A stretch of DNA of 64,000 nucleotides from Streptomyces piniterrae. Lineage in GTDB: Bacteria; Actinomycetota; Actinomycetes; Streptomycetales; Streptomycetaceae. A program made the position numbers and the translations under genes. The stretch lies in assembly GCF_005048155.1 (NCBI RefSeq), contig NZ_SUMB01000010.1:62001-126000 (forward strand). Reading direction: 5' to 3'. The notes under the pieces are model-generated. The model made no database searches. It saw only the letters and a program-made list of their open reading frames with translations, and was not told the origin of the DNA. Positions 50,861-61,331 of this stretch are shown here, piece by piece. Numbering within the stretch: position 1 is the stretch's first letter; every line of letters begins with the position of its first letter.

Positions 50861-52121
50861 CGAGCTGCACCAGAACGCAGCCGCCGGGGCGAGATCCGGG
50901 CCGCGGCACGCGGCGCCGAAGAAGCCGTTGCTGACACGGCTCCACGTGCCCGCGGGAAAGGCGATCGCCATCGCCGCCATGCCGTCCGCCGTGCTCATGG
51001 GCATGGGGCTGACGCCCCAGATGGCGATGGCCAAGCCGCAGCCGCCCACCAGCCCCTTCAAGGACGGTCCGTGTGTGACCGCTCCGGACAAGACGGACAA
51101 GGACGGCGAGGACTCCACGGCGAAGGACGGCGCGAAGGACGACGCCGGGCCGTCCGCCACCACCTCGCCCAAGCCCTCCCCGTCGGCGAGCAGCGAACCG
51201 ACCAAGGCCCCCGAACCGTCCGCCCCGAAGACCGACGAGCCGTCCGGCTCCGCGACGCCTTCGCCGTCGCCGTCGGCCTCCGAGGAGAAGGACGACGGCG
51301 GGGGGCTGCTGGGCGGCATCGGTGACGCGATCGGCGGCCTCCTGGGCGGCGACGACTCCAAGGAAGCGGAAGCTTCGCCGAGCCCGTCGCCGTCGGAGTC
51401 CACCACGACCGCTTCGCCGAGCCCCTCGCCGTCCCCGTCCAAGGACTCCACGTCCACGGACTCCGGGGACTCCGGGTCCGACAAGGTCACGGATACGGTC
51501 AAGGGCGTCACGGACGGCGTCACCAGGGGTGTCGAGGACCCGTCGAAGGCGGCCAACGACACCGTCCACGGCGCCGTCGGCGCGGCGGACAGCTCCCTGC
51601 CCGGCGGGGGTCTGGACGGCAAGGACTCGGACGGCAAGAAGTCGTATCCGTGCGTCGTGGAGAACAAGCAGGAGGGCAAGAACGAGCAGACGCCCGTCAC
51701 CCTGCCCGACGACCCCTGGCACCTGGAGTCCAGCGGTCTCACCCTGCGCGGTCTGGACTTCGAGGGCGTGGTCAACGTCACGACCCAGAGCGGCCGCACC
51801 AAGCAGGCGCTCAAGTTCACCGCCGACACCGTGGACATCGCCGATCTGCACCAGACCGTCGACGACCGGGCATCGGGCAAGCACTACCACGTGCGCTCCG
51901 ACCCGGGCTCCACGTCCACCATGCGCGGCGGCAAGGTGACCATGTACACCGAGCGGCTGCAGGGCAATCTGTTCGGGCTGATCCCGATCGTCTTCGACCC
52001 GGAGCACCCGCCGCCCATCAATGTCTCGTTCGCCTACTTCACCAAGGTGAAGATCGACCAGGCGGGCCAGTTCGGCGGCAACCTCCATGTCCCGGGCATG
52101 CGGGTGAGCATCGAGGACTGA
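50850..52121 (+). CDS. Secreted low-complexity protein of the DUF6230 cluster
   Basis: 423 residues from GTG 50850 (AGGAGGCACC upstream), overlapping the DUF6114 stop by 11 bases. A non-classical N-terminal basic/hydrophobic segment (about 30-70) is followed by about 190 residues rich in Ser/Pro/Asp/Lys, then a C-terminal domain (about 265-423) with DPWHLESSGLTLRGLDFEGVV and QFGGNLHVPGMRVSIED. No named domain. Coupled to its neighbours, so a single exported assembly is likely. Confidence 0.72.
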   Translation: MPGDELHQNAAAGARSGPRHAAPKKPLLTRLHVPAGKAIAIAAMPSAVLMGMGLTPQMAMAKPQPPTSPFKDGPCVTAPDKTDKDGEDSTAKDGAKDDAGPSATTSPKPSPSASSEPTKAPEPSAPKTDEPSGSATPSPSPSASEEKDDGGGLLGGIGDAIGGLLGGDDSKEAEASPSPSPSESTTTASPSPSPSPSKDSTSTDSGDSGSDKVTDTVKGVTDGVTRGVEDPSKAANDTVHGAVGAADSSLPGGGLDGKDSDGKKSYPCVVENKQEGKNEQTPVTLPDDPWHLESSGLTLRGLDFEGVVNVTTQSGRTKQALKFTADTVDIADLHQTVDDRASGKHYHVRSDPGSTSTMRGGKVTMYTERLQGNLFGLIPIVFDPEHPPPINVSFAYFTKVKIDQAGQFGGNLHVPGMRVSIED

Positions 52122-52160
52122 CCGGAGCGCCACCGGCCACAGTCTTTCCGGGAGCCGCGG

Positions 52161-52353
52161 AAACGGCGGTGGGGCGCCCCCCCCGGGGGGGGGGGGCCCC
52201 CCCCCCGGGGGGGGGCCCCGGGCAGGGGCGCAGGGCGCCCCCGGGGGGGGGCCCCTCGGGGCCGCCCGGCCCCCCCCCCGCCCACTGTTTGCCGGGGCGC
52301 CGGGGGGGGGGGGGGGGGCCCCCCCCCCCGGGGGGGGCGCCCCACCGCCGTTT
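52161..52353. terminator. Terminator stem with G/C homopolymer insert
   Basis: Perfect 20-bp arms AAACGGCGGTGGGGCGCCCC (52161-52180) and its complement (52334-52353), then TTTT, are the normal terminator between convergent 50850 and pyk genes. The loop is about 150 bp made almost only of G-runs and C-runs, with one short non-G/C island (ACTGTTTG near 52283). See findings: real expansion or sequencing/assembly artefact. Confidence 0.7.
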
Positions 52354-52366
52354 TCTGCGTCCCGGG

Positions 52367-53794
52367 TCAGGCGCTCTGGCCGCCCAGGTGGTGCACCCGC
52401 ACCATGTTGGTGGTGCCGGGGACGCCGGGGGGCGAGCCGGCCGTGATGAGCATGGTGTCGCCCGCGCTGTAGCGCTGGAGCTTCAGCAGCTCGGCGTCCA
52501 CCAGGTCGACCATCGCGTCGGTGTTGTCGACGTGCGGGACGACGAAGGCGTCCACGCCCCAGCTCAGCGCCAGCTGGTTACGGGTCGAGGTCTCGGTGGT
52601 GAAGGCCAGGATCGGCTGTGCGGCGCGGTAGCGCGACAGCCGGCGGGCGGTGTCACCGGACTTGGTGAAGGCGACCAGCGCCTTGCCGTCCAGGAAGTCC
52701 GCCATCTCACAGGCCGCGCGGGCCACCGCACCGCCCTGCGTACGCGGCTTCTTGCCGGGCACCAGCGGCTGCAGGCCCTTGGACAGCAGCTCCTCCTCGG
52801 CCGCCTCGACGATCTTCGACATCGTCTTGACGGTCTCGATCGGGTAGGCGCCGACCGAGGACTCGGCGGAGAGCATGACCGCGTCCGCGCCGTCGAGGAT
52901 GGCGTTGGCGACGTCGGACGCCTCGGCGCGGGTCGGCCGGGAGTTGGTGATCATCGACTCCATCATCTGGGTCGCGACGATCACCGGCTTGGCGTTCCGG
53001 CGGCACATCTCCACCAGGCGCTTCTGCACCATCGGGACCTTCTCCAGCGGGTACTCCACCGCCAGGTCGCCACGGGCCACCATGACCGCGTCGAAGGCCA
53101 TCACGACCTCCTGCATGTTGGCGACCGCCTGCGGCTTCTCGACCTTGGCGATGACCGGGACCCGGCGGCCCACCTCGTCCATGACGCGGTGTACGTCGTT
53201 GACGTCCTTGGCGTCCCGCACGAAGGACAGCGCGACCATGTCGCAGCCCATGCGCAGCGCGAACTTGAGGTCGTCGATGTCCTTCTCGGACAGCGCCGGG
53301 ACGTTCACCGCGGCGCCGGGCAGGTTGATGCCCTTGTGGTCGGAGATGACCCCGCCCTCGATGACGATGGTGCGCACCCGCGGGCCGTCGACCTCGATGA
53401 CCTGGAGCGCGACGTTGCCGTCGTTGATCAGGACCGGGTCGCCCTTGGAGACGTCGCCGGGCAGGCCCTTGTAGGTGGTGCCGCAGATGGACTTGTCGCC
53501 GGGGACGTCCTCGGTGGTGATGACGAACTCGTCACCGCGCACCAGCTCGACGGGGCCCTCGGCGAAGGTCTCCAGGCGGATCTTGGGGCCCTGGAGGTCG
53601 GCCAGCACGCCGATGGCGCGGCCGGTCTCCTCCTGGGCCTTGCGGAGGCGGTGGTACCGCTCCTCGTGCTCCGAGTGGGTCCCGTGGCTCATGTTGAAAC
53701 GGGCCACGTTCATACCGGCCTCGATCAGCGTCTTCAGCTGGTCGTAGGAGTCGACGGCGGGGCCCAGGGTGCAGACGATTTTGGAACGGCGCAT
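52367..53794 (-). CDS. pyk: Pyruvate kinase
   Basis: 475 residues. RSKIVCTLGPAVDSYDQL at the start, NMSHGTHSEH (adenosine and phosphate sites), ARGDLAVEYPLEKVPMVQKR and KPVIVATQMMESM (metal/substrate sites), and a regulatory C-domain. Catalyses PEP + ADP to pyruvate + ATP. Streptomyces have a second copy elsewhere, from memory; this one corresponds by synteny to SCO5423 (pyk2). Start ATG 53794. Confidence 0.96.
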   Translation of the reverse strand: MRRSKIVCTLGPAVDSYDQLKTLIEAGMNVARFNMSHGTHSEHEERYHRLRKAQEETGRAIGVLADLQGPKIRLETFAEGPVELVRGDEFVITTEDVPGDKSICGTTYKGLPGDVSKGDPVLINDGNVALQVIEVDGPRVRTIVIEGGVISDHKGINLPGAAVNVPALSEKDIDDLKFALRMGCDMVALSFVRDAKDVNDVHRVMDEVGRRVPVIAKVEKPQAVANMQEVVMAFDAVMVARGDLAVEYPLEKVPMVQKRLVEMCRRNAKPVIVATQMMESMITNSRPTRAEASDVANAILDGADAVMLSAESSVGAYPIETVKTMSKIVEAAEEELLSKGLQPLVPGKKPRTQGGAVARAACEMADFLDGKALVAFTKSGDTARRLSRYRAAQPILAFTTETSTRNQLALSWGVDAFVVPHVDNTDAMVDLVDAELLKLQRYSAGDTMLITAGSPPGVPGTTNMVRVHHLGGQSA

Positions 53795-53854
53795 GGCTCA
53801 ATCCTATCGGTTTGTTTAGGAGCGGAATATTCCACCTGGTGGAAGCCCCAGCGA

Positions 53855-55090
53855 CTAGGCGCTGACCAGGGCGTATGTCTGCTGAGCGATCTCCAGTTCC
53901 TCATCGGTGGGGACCACGGCGACCGCGACGCGGGCGTACTCGGGCGAGATCAGCCGCGGCTCGTCACCCCGTACCGCGTTGAGCGAGGCGTCCACCGCCA
54001 TGCCCATCTCCTCCAGGCCGGCGATCGCGGCCGCCCGCACCGGGGCGGCGTTCTCGCCGACGCCGGCGGTGAACGCCACCGCGTCGACCCGGCCGAGCAC
54101 CGCGCTGTAGGCGCCGATGTACTTCTTCAGCCGGTGGATGTAGATGTCGAAGGCCAGCTTCGCCTGCGCGTCGCCCTCGTCGATCCGGCGGCCGATCTCC
54201 CGCATGTCGTTGTCGCCGCACAGCCCGATCAGCCCGCTCTTCTTGTTGAGCAGGACGTCGACCTCGTCCTCGTCCATGCCCGCCACCCGCTTGAGGTGGA
54301 AGGTCACCGCCGGGTCGATGTCGCCGGAGCGGGTGCCCATGACCAGGCCCTCCAGCGGGGTGAGGCCCATCGAGGTGTCCACACAGCGGCCGCCGGCCAC
54401 CGCCGAGGCGGAGGCGCCGTTGCCCAGGTGCAGCACGATCACATTGACGTCCTCGGGGGCCTTGCCCAGCAGCTCGGCGGTCTTGCGCGACACATAGGCG
54501 TGCGAGGTGCCGTGGAAGCCGTAGCGGCGGATGCGGTGCGCGTCGGCGGTCTCCACGTCGATGGCGTAGCGGGCCGCGTACTCCGGCATCGTGGTGTGGA
54601 ACGCGGTGTCGAAGACCGCGACCTGCGGCAGGTCGGGGCGCAGCGCCCGAGCCGTCCTGATGCCGGTGATGTTCGCCGGGTTGTGCAGCGGGGCGACCGG
54701 CACCAGCCGCTCGATCTCCGCCAGCACCTCGTCGTCGATGACGGTCGGCGCGCTGAACTTCAGGCCGCCGTGCACCACGCGGTGGCCGATGGCGGCGAGC
54801 TCCGGGGAGTCGAGGCCGAGGCCGTCGGCGGCCAGCTCGGCGGCGACGGCCTTCAGCGCGGCCGTGTGGTCGGCTATCGGGCCCTCGGTCTCGCGCTTGG
54901 CGCCGCCGGTGCCCAGCGGCGTGTGCGCCAGGCGGGAGGTCTCCTCACCGATCCGCTCGACGAGGCCGACGGCGAGCCTGCCCGCGGCGGAGCCGCTTTT
55001 CGACTCAGTGTTGTGCATGTCGAGCAGCTGGTACTTCACCGACGAGGAGCCGGAGTTGAGGACGAGGACGCGGGAGGCGGTGGCAGTCAT
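53855..55090 (-). CDS. ackA: Acetate kinase
   Basis: 411 residues from ATG 55090. VLNSGSSSVKY, GHRVVHGG, FDTAFHTTMPEYA, GFHGTSHAYVS and HLGNGASASA are all intact. Converts acetate and ATP to acetyl phosphate and ADP, reversible. Second gene of a pta-ackA operon, 35 bp after pta. Confidence 0.96.
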   Translation of the reverse strand: MTATASRVLVLNSGSSSVKYQLLDMHNTESKSGSAAGRLAVGLVERIGEETSRLAHTPLGTGGAKRETEGPIADHTAALKAVAAELAADGLGLDSPELAAIGHRVVHGGLKFSAPTVIDDEVLAEIERLVPVAPLHNPANITGIRTARALRPDLPQVAVFDTAFHTTMPEYAARYAIDVETADAHRIRRYGFHGTSHAYVSRKTAELLGKAPEDVNVIVLHLGNGASASAVAGGRCVDTSMGLTPLEGLVMGTRSGDIDPAVTFHLKRVAGMDEDEVDVLLNKKSGLIGLCGDNDMREIGRRIDEGDAQAKLAFDIYIHRLKKYIGAYSAVLGRVDAVAFTAGVGENAAPVRAAAIAGLEEMGMAVDASLNAVRGDEPRLISPEYARVAVAVVPTDEELEIAQQTYALVSA

Positions 55091-55125
55091 AAAGCTTTCC
55101 GATGGGGAGGGGTGTTTCCGGGGGC

Positions 55126-57222
55126 TCAGGCGGTGTGCGCGGCGCCGGGCCGGGCGCCCTGCGCCTGGATGGCGGTGATCGCCACGGTGTTGACGATGTC
55201 CTGGACGAGGGCGCCGCGCGAAAGGTCGTTGACCGGCTTGCGCAGACCCTGGAGGACCGGGCCGACCGCGACCGCGCCGGCGGAGCGCTGGACGGCCTTG
55301 TAGGTGTTGTTGCCGGTGTTGAGGTCCGGGAAGATCAGCACGGTGGCCCGGCCGGCCACCTCGGAGTCCGGGAGCTTGGTGCGCGCGACCGCCGAGTCCA
55401 CCGCCGCGTCGTACTGGATCGGGCCCTCGACCAGCAGGTCCGGACGGAGTTGGCGGACCAGTTCGGTGGCCTTGCGGACCTTGTCGACGTCCGCGCCGGA
55501 GCCGGAGGTGCCGGTGGAGTACGACAGCATCGCGATCCGCGGCTCGACGCCGAACTGGGCGGCGGTGGTGGCCGACTGGATGGCGATGTCCGCGAGCTGC
55601 TCGGCGTTCGGGTCCGGGTTGACCGCGCAGTCGCCGTAGACCAGGACGCGGTCGGCCAGGCACATGAAGAAGACCGAGGACACGATCTGCGCGTTCGGCT
55701 TGGTCTTGATGATCTCGAAGGCGGGGCGGATGGTGGCCGCGGTGGAGTGCACCGCGCCGGAGACCATGCCGTCGGCCAGGCCCTCCTGGACCATCAGGGT
55801 GCCGAAGTACGAGACATCCGCGACGACGTCGAAGGCCAGCTCGTACGAGACGCCCTTGTGGGCGCGGAGCTTGGCGTACAGCTCGGCGAACCGCTCGCGC
55901 AGCTCGGAGGTCTGCGGGTCGATGATCTGGGCGCCGGTGAGGTCGATGGCCAGGTCCGCGGCGCGCTTGCGGATCGACTCCTCCTCGCCGAGCAGCGTCA
56001 GATCACAGACGTCGCGGCGCAGCAGCACATCGGCGGCGCGCAGTACGCGTTCCTCGGTGCCCTCGGGGAGGACGACGCGGCGGCGGCCGGAGCGGGAGCG
56101 CTCGATCAGCTCGTGCTCGAACATCATCGGCGTGACGCGGCCGGAGCGGGCGACGGAGATGCGGTTCGTCAGCTCGACGGTGTCCACATGCCGCTCGAAG
56201 AGCCCGAGGGCGGTCTCCGCCTTGCGCGGCGAGGCGGCGTTGAGCTTGCCCTCGATGGCGAACAGCTCGGCGGCGGTGGGGAACGAGCCGCCGGGTACGG
56301 AGATCACCGGGGTGCCGGGGGCGAGCCGGGCGGCCAGCGCCATGATGTCGGGTCCTGGCCGTTCGTCGAGGGTGAGCAGCACACCGGCGATCGGCGGGGC
56401 GCCGGCGCTGTGTGCGGCGAGCGAGCCGATGACCAGGTCGGCGCGGTCTCCGGGCGTCACCACGAGGCAGCCGGGGGTCAGCGCCTTGAGGAAGGTCGGC
56501 AGCATGGCGCCGCCGAAGACGAAGTTCCGCGCGTCCCGGGCGAGGCCGGAGTCGTCGCCGAGCAGCACCTCGGCGCCCAGCGTGTGCACGATCTGGTTGA
56601 CGGTCGGCGCGGAGAGCGAGCCGTCCTCGGGGAGCGCGTAGCAGGGCACGGGGAGGCGGGCGGAGAGCCGGTCGGCGAGGGCCTCGCGCAGCTCGGGGGC
56701 CACCCGGTTCGCGACCATGGCGACGACGTCGCAGCCCAGCGAGTGGTAGGCGCGGTAGGCGTTGCGGACCTCGGCGCGTACGGACTCCGCCTCCTGGCCC
56801 TGGCCGCCGACGACGGCCAGCACCGAGGCGCCGAACTCGTTGGCGAGCCGGGCGTTGAGGGCCAGCTCGGCCGGCAGGTTGGTGTCGGAGTAGTCCGAGC
56901 CGAGGACCAGGACGTACTCGTAGTCCCTGGCGACCGCGTGGAAACGTTCGACGAGCCGGGTGACCAGCTCGTCGGTGCCGCGCTCGGCCTGGAGGGTGGC
57001 CGCTTCGTCGTAACTGAGGCCGTACACGGTGTCGGCGGACTGGGTGAGCCGGTAGCGGGACCGCAGCAGGTCGAAGAGCCGGTCGGGCCCGTCGCCGTGC
57101 ATCAGCGGGCGGAAGACACCCACCCGGTCGACATGGCGGGTCAGGAGCTCCATGACTCCCAGCTCGATGACCTGGCGGCCGTCGCCGCGGTCGATCCCGG
57201 TCACGTACACGCTGCGCGTCAC
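55126..57222 (-). CDS. pta: Phosphate acetyltransferase
   Basis: 698 residues from GTG 57222, the long form. Residues 1 to about 350 are an N-terminal P-loop-like/DRTGG region; from about 370 is the PTA catalytic domain with RRRVVLPEGTEERVLRAAD and EDGSL, then SYSTGTSGSGADVDKVRKA near the C-terminus. Interconverts acetyl-CoA and acetyl phosphate. Forms an operon with ackA. Confidence 0.95.
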   Translation of the reverse strand: MTRSVYVTGIDRGDGRQVIELGVMELLTRHVDRVGVFRPLMHGDGPDRLFDLLRSRYRLTQSADTVYGLSYDEAATLQAERGTDELVTRLVERFHAVARDYEYVLVLGSDYSDTNLPAELALNARLANEFGASVLAVVGGQGQEAESVRAEVRNAYRAYHSLGCDVVAMVANRVAPELREALADRLSARLPVPCYALPEDGSLSAPTVNQIVHTLGAEVLLGDDSGLARDARNFVFGGAMLPTFLKALTPGCLVVTPGDRADLVIGSLAAHSAGAPPIAGVLLTLDERPGPDIMALAARLAPGTPVISVPGGSFPTAAELFAIEGKLNAASPRKAETALGLFERHVDTVELTNRISVARSGRVTPMMFEHELIERSRSGRRRVVLPEGTEERVLRAADVLLRRDVCDLTLLGEEESIRKRAADLAIDLTGAQIIDPQTSELRERFAELYAKLRAHKGVSYELAFDVVADVSYFGTLMVQEGLADGMVSGAVHSTAATIRPAFEIIKTKPNAQIVSSVFFMCLADRVLVYGDCAVNPDPNAEQLADIAIQSATTAAQFGVEPRIAMLSYSTGTSGSGADVDKVRKATELVRQLRPDLLVEGPIQYDAAVDSAVARTKLPDSEVAGRATVLIFPDLNTGNNTYKAVQRSAGAVAVGPVLQGLRKPVNDLSRGALVQDIVNTVAITAIQAQGARPGAAHTA

Positions 57223-57531
57223 GCGTGCTCTCCGATCCGTTTCATCGCTGTTCGTTGCGTTGCTCGGCCAGGCCCGGCAAGACCCGGCAAGACACTGCCG
57301 GCGGGGCTCTGCTGAGCAGGGCCCCGCTCACCAGGAAAAAAATACCGGTTATGGTGGCCTTGAACTCTTGACAATACCCGCGCGGGTGGCTAAGTCGCTC
57401 TCCCAGTTTCCCCTGAGCGGCCGGGGCGGGAACAGCCGGGGGGCCCGGCGGGTGAGGGCAGCGCCCTCCGGCCCGTGAAACAATCGGACCGGCTCTCACG
57501 AACCGACCGCGAGCACAGGAGACACAGCACG
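57223..57531. promoter_or_regulatory. Divergent pta/pfkA control region
   Basis: 309-bp gap with no gene. It holds a direct repeat CCCGGCAAGA twice near 57281, and a candidate promoter for pfkA: TTGACA (57368-57373), a 17-bp spacer, then TAAGTC. The spacer contains a palindrome CCCGCGCGGG. The -10 is weak, so the promoter is tentative. Confidence 0.35.
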
Positions 57532-58557
<1,026 letters not shown>

Positions 58558-58605
58558 GCCTCCGTTTCCTGAGCCTCTTTCCGAGGCTCTTTCCGAAGAA
58601 CTGCG

Positions 58606-58649
58606 ACGGCGGCGCGCCTCCCCTCGGCCGAGGGAAGGCGCGCCGCCGT
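58606..58649. terminator. Bidirectional terminator
   Basis: Perfect 14-bp arms (58606-58619 and 58636-58649, ACGGCGGCGCGCCT and its complement) and a 16-nt loop, between convergent pfkA and the ABC permease gene. Confidence 0.8.
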
Positions 58650-58663
58650 TTCGCTGTGACGGG

Positions 58664-61228
58664 TCACTGCGCCCCGATGGACTCCAGCATGTTGAGCCGG
58701 GCGGCCCGGCGGGCCGGCCACAGCGCCGCCAGCACCCCCACGACCAGCGCGATCAGCAGGAACAGCCCGAGCCTGCCCCAGGGCAGCACCATCTCGTAGG
58801 TCGGGAACGAGGAGCCGACCAGGCTGCCGCCGGCCCAGGCCAGGAAGATGCCCACGCCGATCCCGAGCACCGCGCCGAACAGCGAGATGACCACGGACTC
58901 CAGCCGGACCATCTGCTTGATGCCGCTGCGGGCCAGACCGATGGCCCGCAGCATGCCTATCTCGCGGGTGCGCTCGAACACCGACATGGCCAGGGTGTTG
59001 ACGACACCGACCACCGCGATGATCACGGCCATGCCCAGCAGTCCGTAGACCAGGTTCAGCACGGTGTCGATCTGCCCGGCGTGCTCCTTGCGCAGATCGT
59101 CATGGTTCTGGATCTTCAGCAGCGGGCTGTCGCCGAGGGCGTGCCGGATCTCCTTGACCAGCGCCTCGGAGCCACCGCCGGCGGCCTTCACCAGCAGCTC
59201 GTCGTTCTTGGCGCGCGGGGCGTGCGGGCCGACCAGGGACATGTCGGCGAAGGCGTCGCCGAGCGTCTCGTTGTCCGCGTAGACCGCGGCGACCTTCACC
59301 TTCGCCTTCTTCGCGTCGTTGAACTCGGCGTTCACGGTGTCGCCGGCCTGCCAGCCGCGCTGCTTGGCCCAGGACTGCGAGATCGCGATACCGCCGGCCC
59401 GGACCGCGTCCAACGAGCCCTGCTTGAAGGAGATCCGGGTGACCTTGTCGATCTGCGAGAGGTCGGTGCCGCGGAGATAGCCGAAGCCGCCCCCGCCGCT
59501 GATGCCGGTCCCGCGGAACGGGGCCATCGCCTCGACGCCCGGGATCTTCGCCACCTTCTTGGACAGCTCGGGGTCCAGACCGACATACGTCGAGGTCTCG
59601 ATCTTGTAGTCGGCGGTCAGGTCGGTGGCGGCCATCTTGTCCATGCCCCGCTGTGCGGAGTGTCCGACGACGGTCATCCCGGTGATCAGGGTGAGGCCGA
59701 TCATCAGCGCGGACGCGGTCGCGGCCGTACGGCGCGGATTGCGCAGCGCGTTCTCCTTGGCCAGCTTGCCGCCGATACCGAACAGCCGGGTGGTGACCAC
59801 ACCGGCCAGCGAGACCAGCGGACGGGACAGCAGCGGGGCGAGGATGATCACGCCGGTGAGCGTCAGCGCCGAGCCCAGCATCGCGGTCGGCAGATCGTCA
59901 CCGGACTTGAGGGTGGAGACATAGAGCATCACCGCCACACCGAGGCCGCAGACCACCGCACCGAGGGTGTTGCGGAGCACCAGGCTGCGCAGCGCGGGCG
60001 GCGCCTCGACGGTGCTGAGCGCCTCCACCGGCGCGATCTTCGCCGCCTTGCGGGACGGCAGCCACGCGGCCAGCACGGTCACCACGACGCCGACCCCCAG
60101 CGCGGAGAGCACCGCCGCCGGGCTGATGACGACCGGCCCGTCGGGGAAGCCCGCGCCATTGGCGTCCAGCACCGCGCGCAGACCCACCGCGATACCGGTG
60201 CCCAGCGCGAACCCGACGACCGAGGAGATCAGCCCCAGCAGACCCGCCTCGGCCAGCACCGAGCGGACGACCTGCCGGCGCGAGGCACCGACCGCGCGCA
60301 GCAGCGCGATCTCGCGGCTGCGCTGCGAGATGAGCATGGTGAAGGTGTTGGCGATGATGAAGACACCGACGAACAGGGCGATTCCGGCGAAGGTCAGCAG
60401 GGTCTGGCTCAGCGCGCTGTTCTGCTCGGCGATCATCTTGGCCTGCTCGGCGGCGAGTTCGCTGCCGCTGGTCGCCTCGGCGCGGTCCTTGGGCAGCAGT
60501 TCGCGGACCTTGGCGGTCAGCGCATGCTGGTCGGTGCCCGGCGTGGCCGCCACGACCAGCTCGTCGAACTGGCCGGCGTGCAGGTACAGCTTCTGCGCGG
60601 TGGCGGTGTCGAACAGCGCCAGGCTGCCGCCCGCGGTCACCTGAGGGTCGTCCGTCGCGACGATGCCGACCAGCTTCTTCTTCAGCACCGGGCCGTCGGT
60701 GGCGAACCGCACGGTGTCGCCGATCGAGTAGCCGGCGGCCTCGGCGGTGCTCTCGGCCAGCGCCATCTCGTTCTCGGCCGCCGGGCCGCGGCCCTGCGCC
60801 AGCGGGTAGCGGCTGTCCTTGCCGTCCTTGCCCGGCTGGTAGTTGACGGCGCGGTTCTGCCAGCCGTTGCCGATCGGCTGGTTGTCCTTCCCGGCGAGCG
60901 TCGCCTGGCCGGTGACGTCGGACCGTACGGACTGCACGCCCGGCAGCGCGCGGATACGGTCGGCCAGCTTCTGGTCGAGGGCGGTGGCCCGCTTGCCGTC
61001 CTTCTCCGCCTCGACGACGTCGGGGGTGTCGGGGTCGGCATTGGTGGCCTGGACGGAGACGGCCACGTCCTTGAGGTTCCTGGCGGAGGCGTTCTTGACG
61101 GCCTCGCCGACGGTGTCGCTGAAGATGAGGGTGCCGGCGACGAAAGCGACGCCGAGCAGGACCGCGAGCGCGGTCATCATCAGCCGGGCTTTGTGCGCAA
61201 GGACATTGCGCAGGGCAGTACGCAGCAT
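58664..61228 (-). CDS. FtsX/MacB-type ABC transporter permease
   Basis: 854 residues. First helix at about 15-38, then a large extracytoplasmic domain to about 270; an inner cluster of helices (about 275-400, with AEQNSALSQTLLTFAGIALF and SQRSREIALLRAVGASRRQV), a second outer domain (about 520-730), and three terminal helices with ERTREIGMLRAIGLARSGI. Two FtsX domains in one chain. It works with the ATPase at 61332, as MacB-like exporters of peptides or lipids. Substrate unknown. Confidence 0.9.
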   Translation of the reverse strand: MLRTALRNVLAHKARLMMTALAVLLGVAFVAGTLIFSDTVGEAVKNASARNLKDVAVSVQATNADPDTPDVVEAEKDGKRATALDQKLADRIRALPGVQSVRSDVTGQATLAGKDNQPIGNGWQNRAVNYQPGKDGKDSRYPLAQGRGPAAENEMALAESTAEAAGYSIGDTVRFATDGPVLKKKLVGIVATDDPQVTAGGSLALFDTATAQKLYLHAGQFDELVVAATPGTDQHALTAKVRELLPKDRAEATSGSELAAEQAKMIAEQNSALSQTLLTFAGIALFVGVFIIANTFTMLISQRSREIALLRAVGASRRQVVRSVLAEAGLLGLISSVVGFALGTGIAVGLRAVLDANGAGFPDGPVVISPAAVLSALGVGVVVTVLAAWLPSRKAAKIAPVEALSTVEAPPALRSLVLRNTLGAVVCGLGVAVMLYVSTLKSGDDLPTAMLGSALTLTGVIILAPLLSRPLVSLAGVVTTRLFGIGGKLAKENALRNPRRTAATASALMIGLTLITGMTVVGHSAQRGMDKMAATDLTADYKIETSTYVGLDPELSKKVAKIPGVEAMAPFRGTGISGGGGFGYLRGTDLSQIDKVTRISFKQGSLDAVRAGGIAISQSWAKQRGWQAGDTVNAEFNDAKKAKVKVAAVYADNETLGDAFADMSLVGPHAPRAKNDELLVKAAGGGSEALVKEIRHALGDSPLLKIQNHDDLRKEHAGQIDTVLNLVYGLLGMAVIIAVVGVVNTLAMSVFERTREIGMLRAIGLARSGIKQMVRLESVVISLFGAVLGIGVGIFLAWAGGSLVGSSFPTYEMVLPWGRLGLFLLIALVVGVLAALWPARRAARLNMLESIGAQ

Positions 61229-61331
61229 GGTGGTGGTGTCAGTCCTGGAGTCCGGTTGCTCTGGATACGGAGGGCAGCAGCGGGGCGGGGGAGGAGCCCA
61301 CCGCGCGGGGGGTGCGCGGGGCGCGCCGGTG

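Noticed and set aside
51650..55303. 1217-residue forward frame
   Set aside because: It runs antisense across pyk and ackA and through the G/C tract; the translated text is Gly/Arg-rich shadow sequence.
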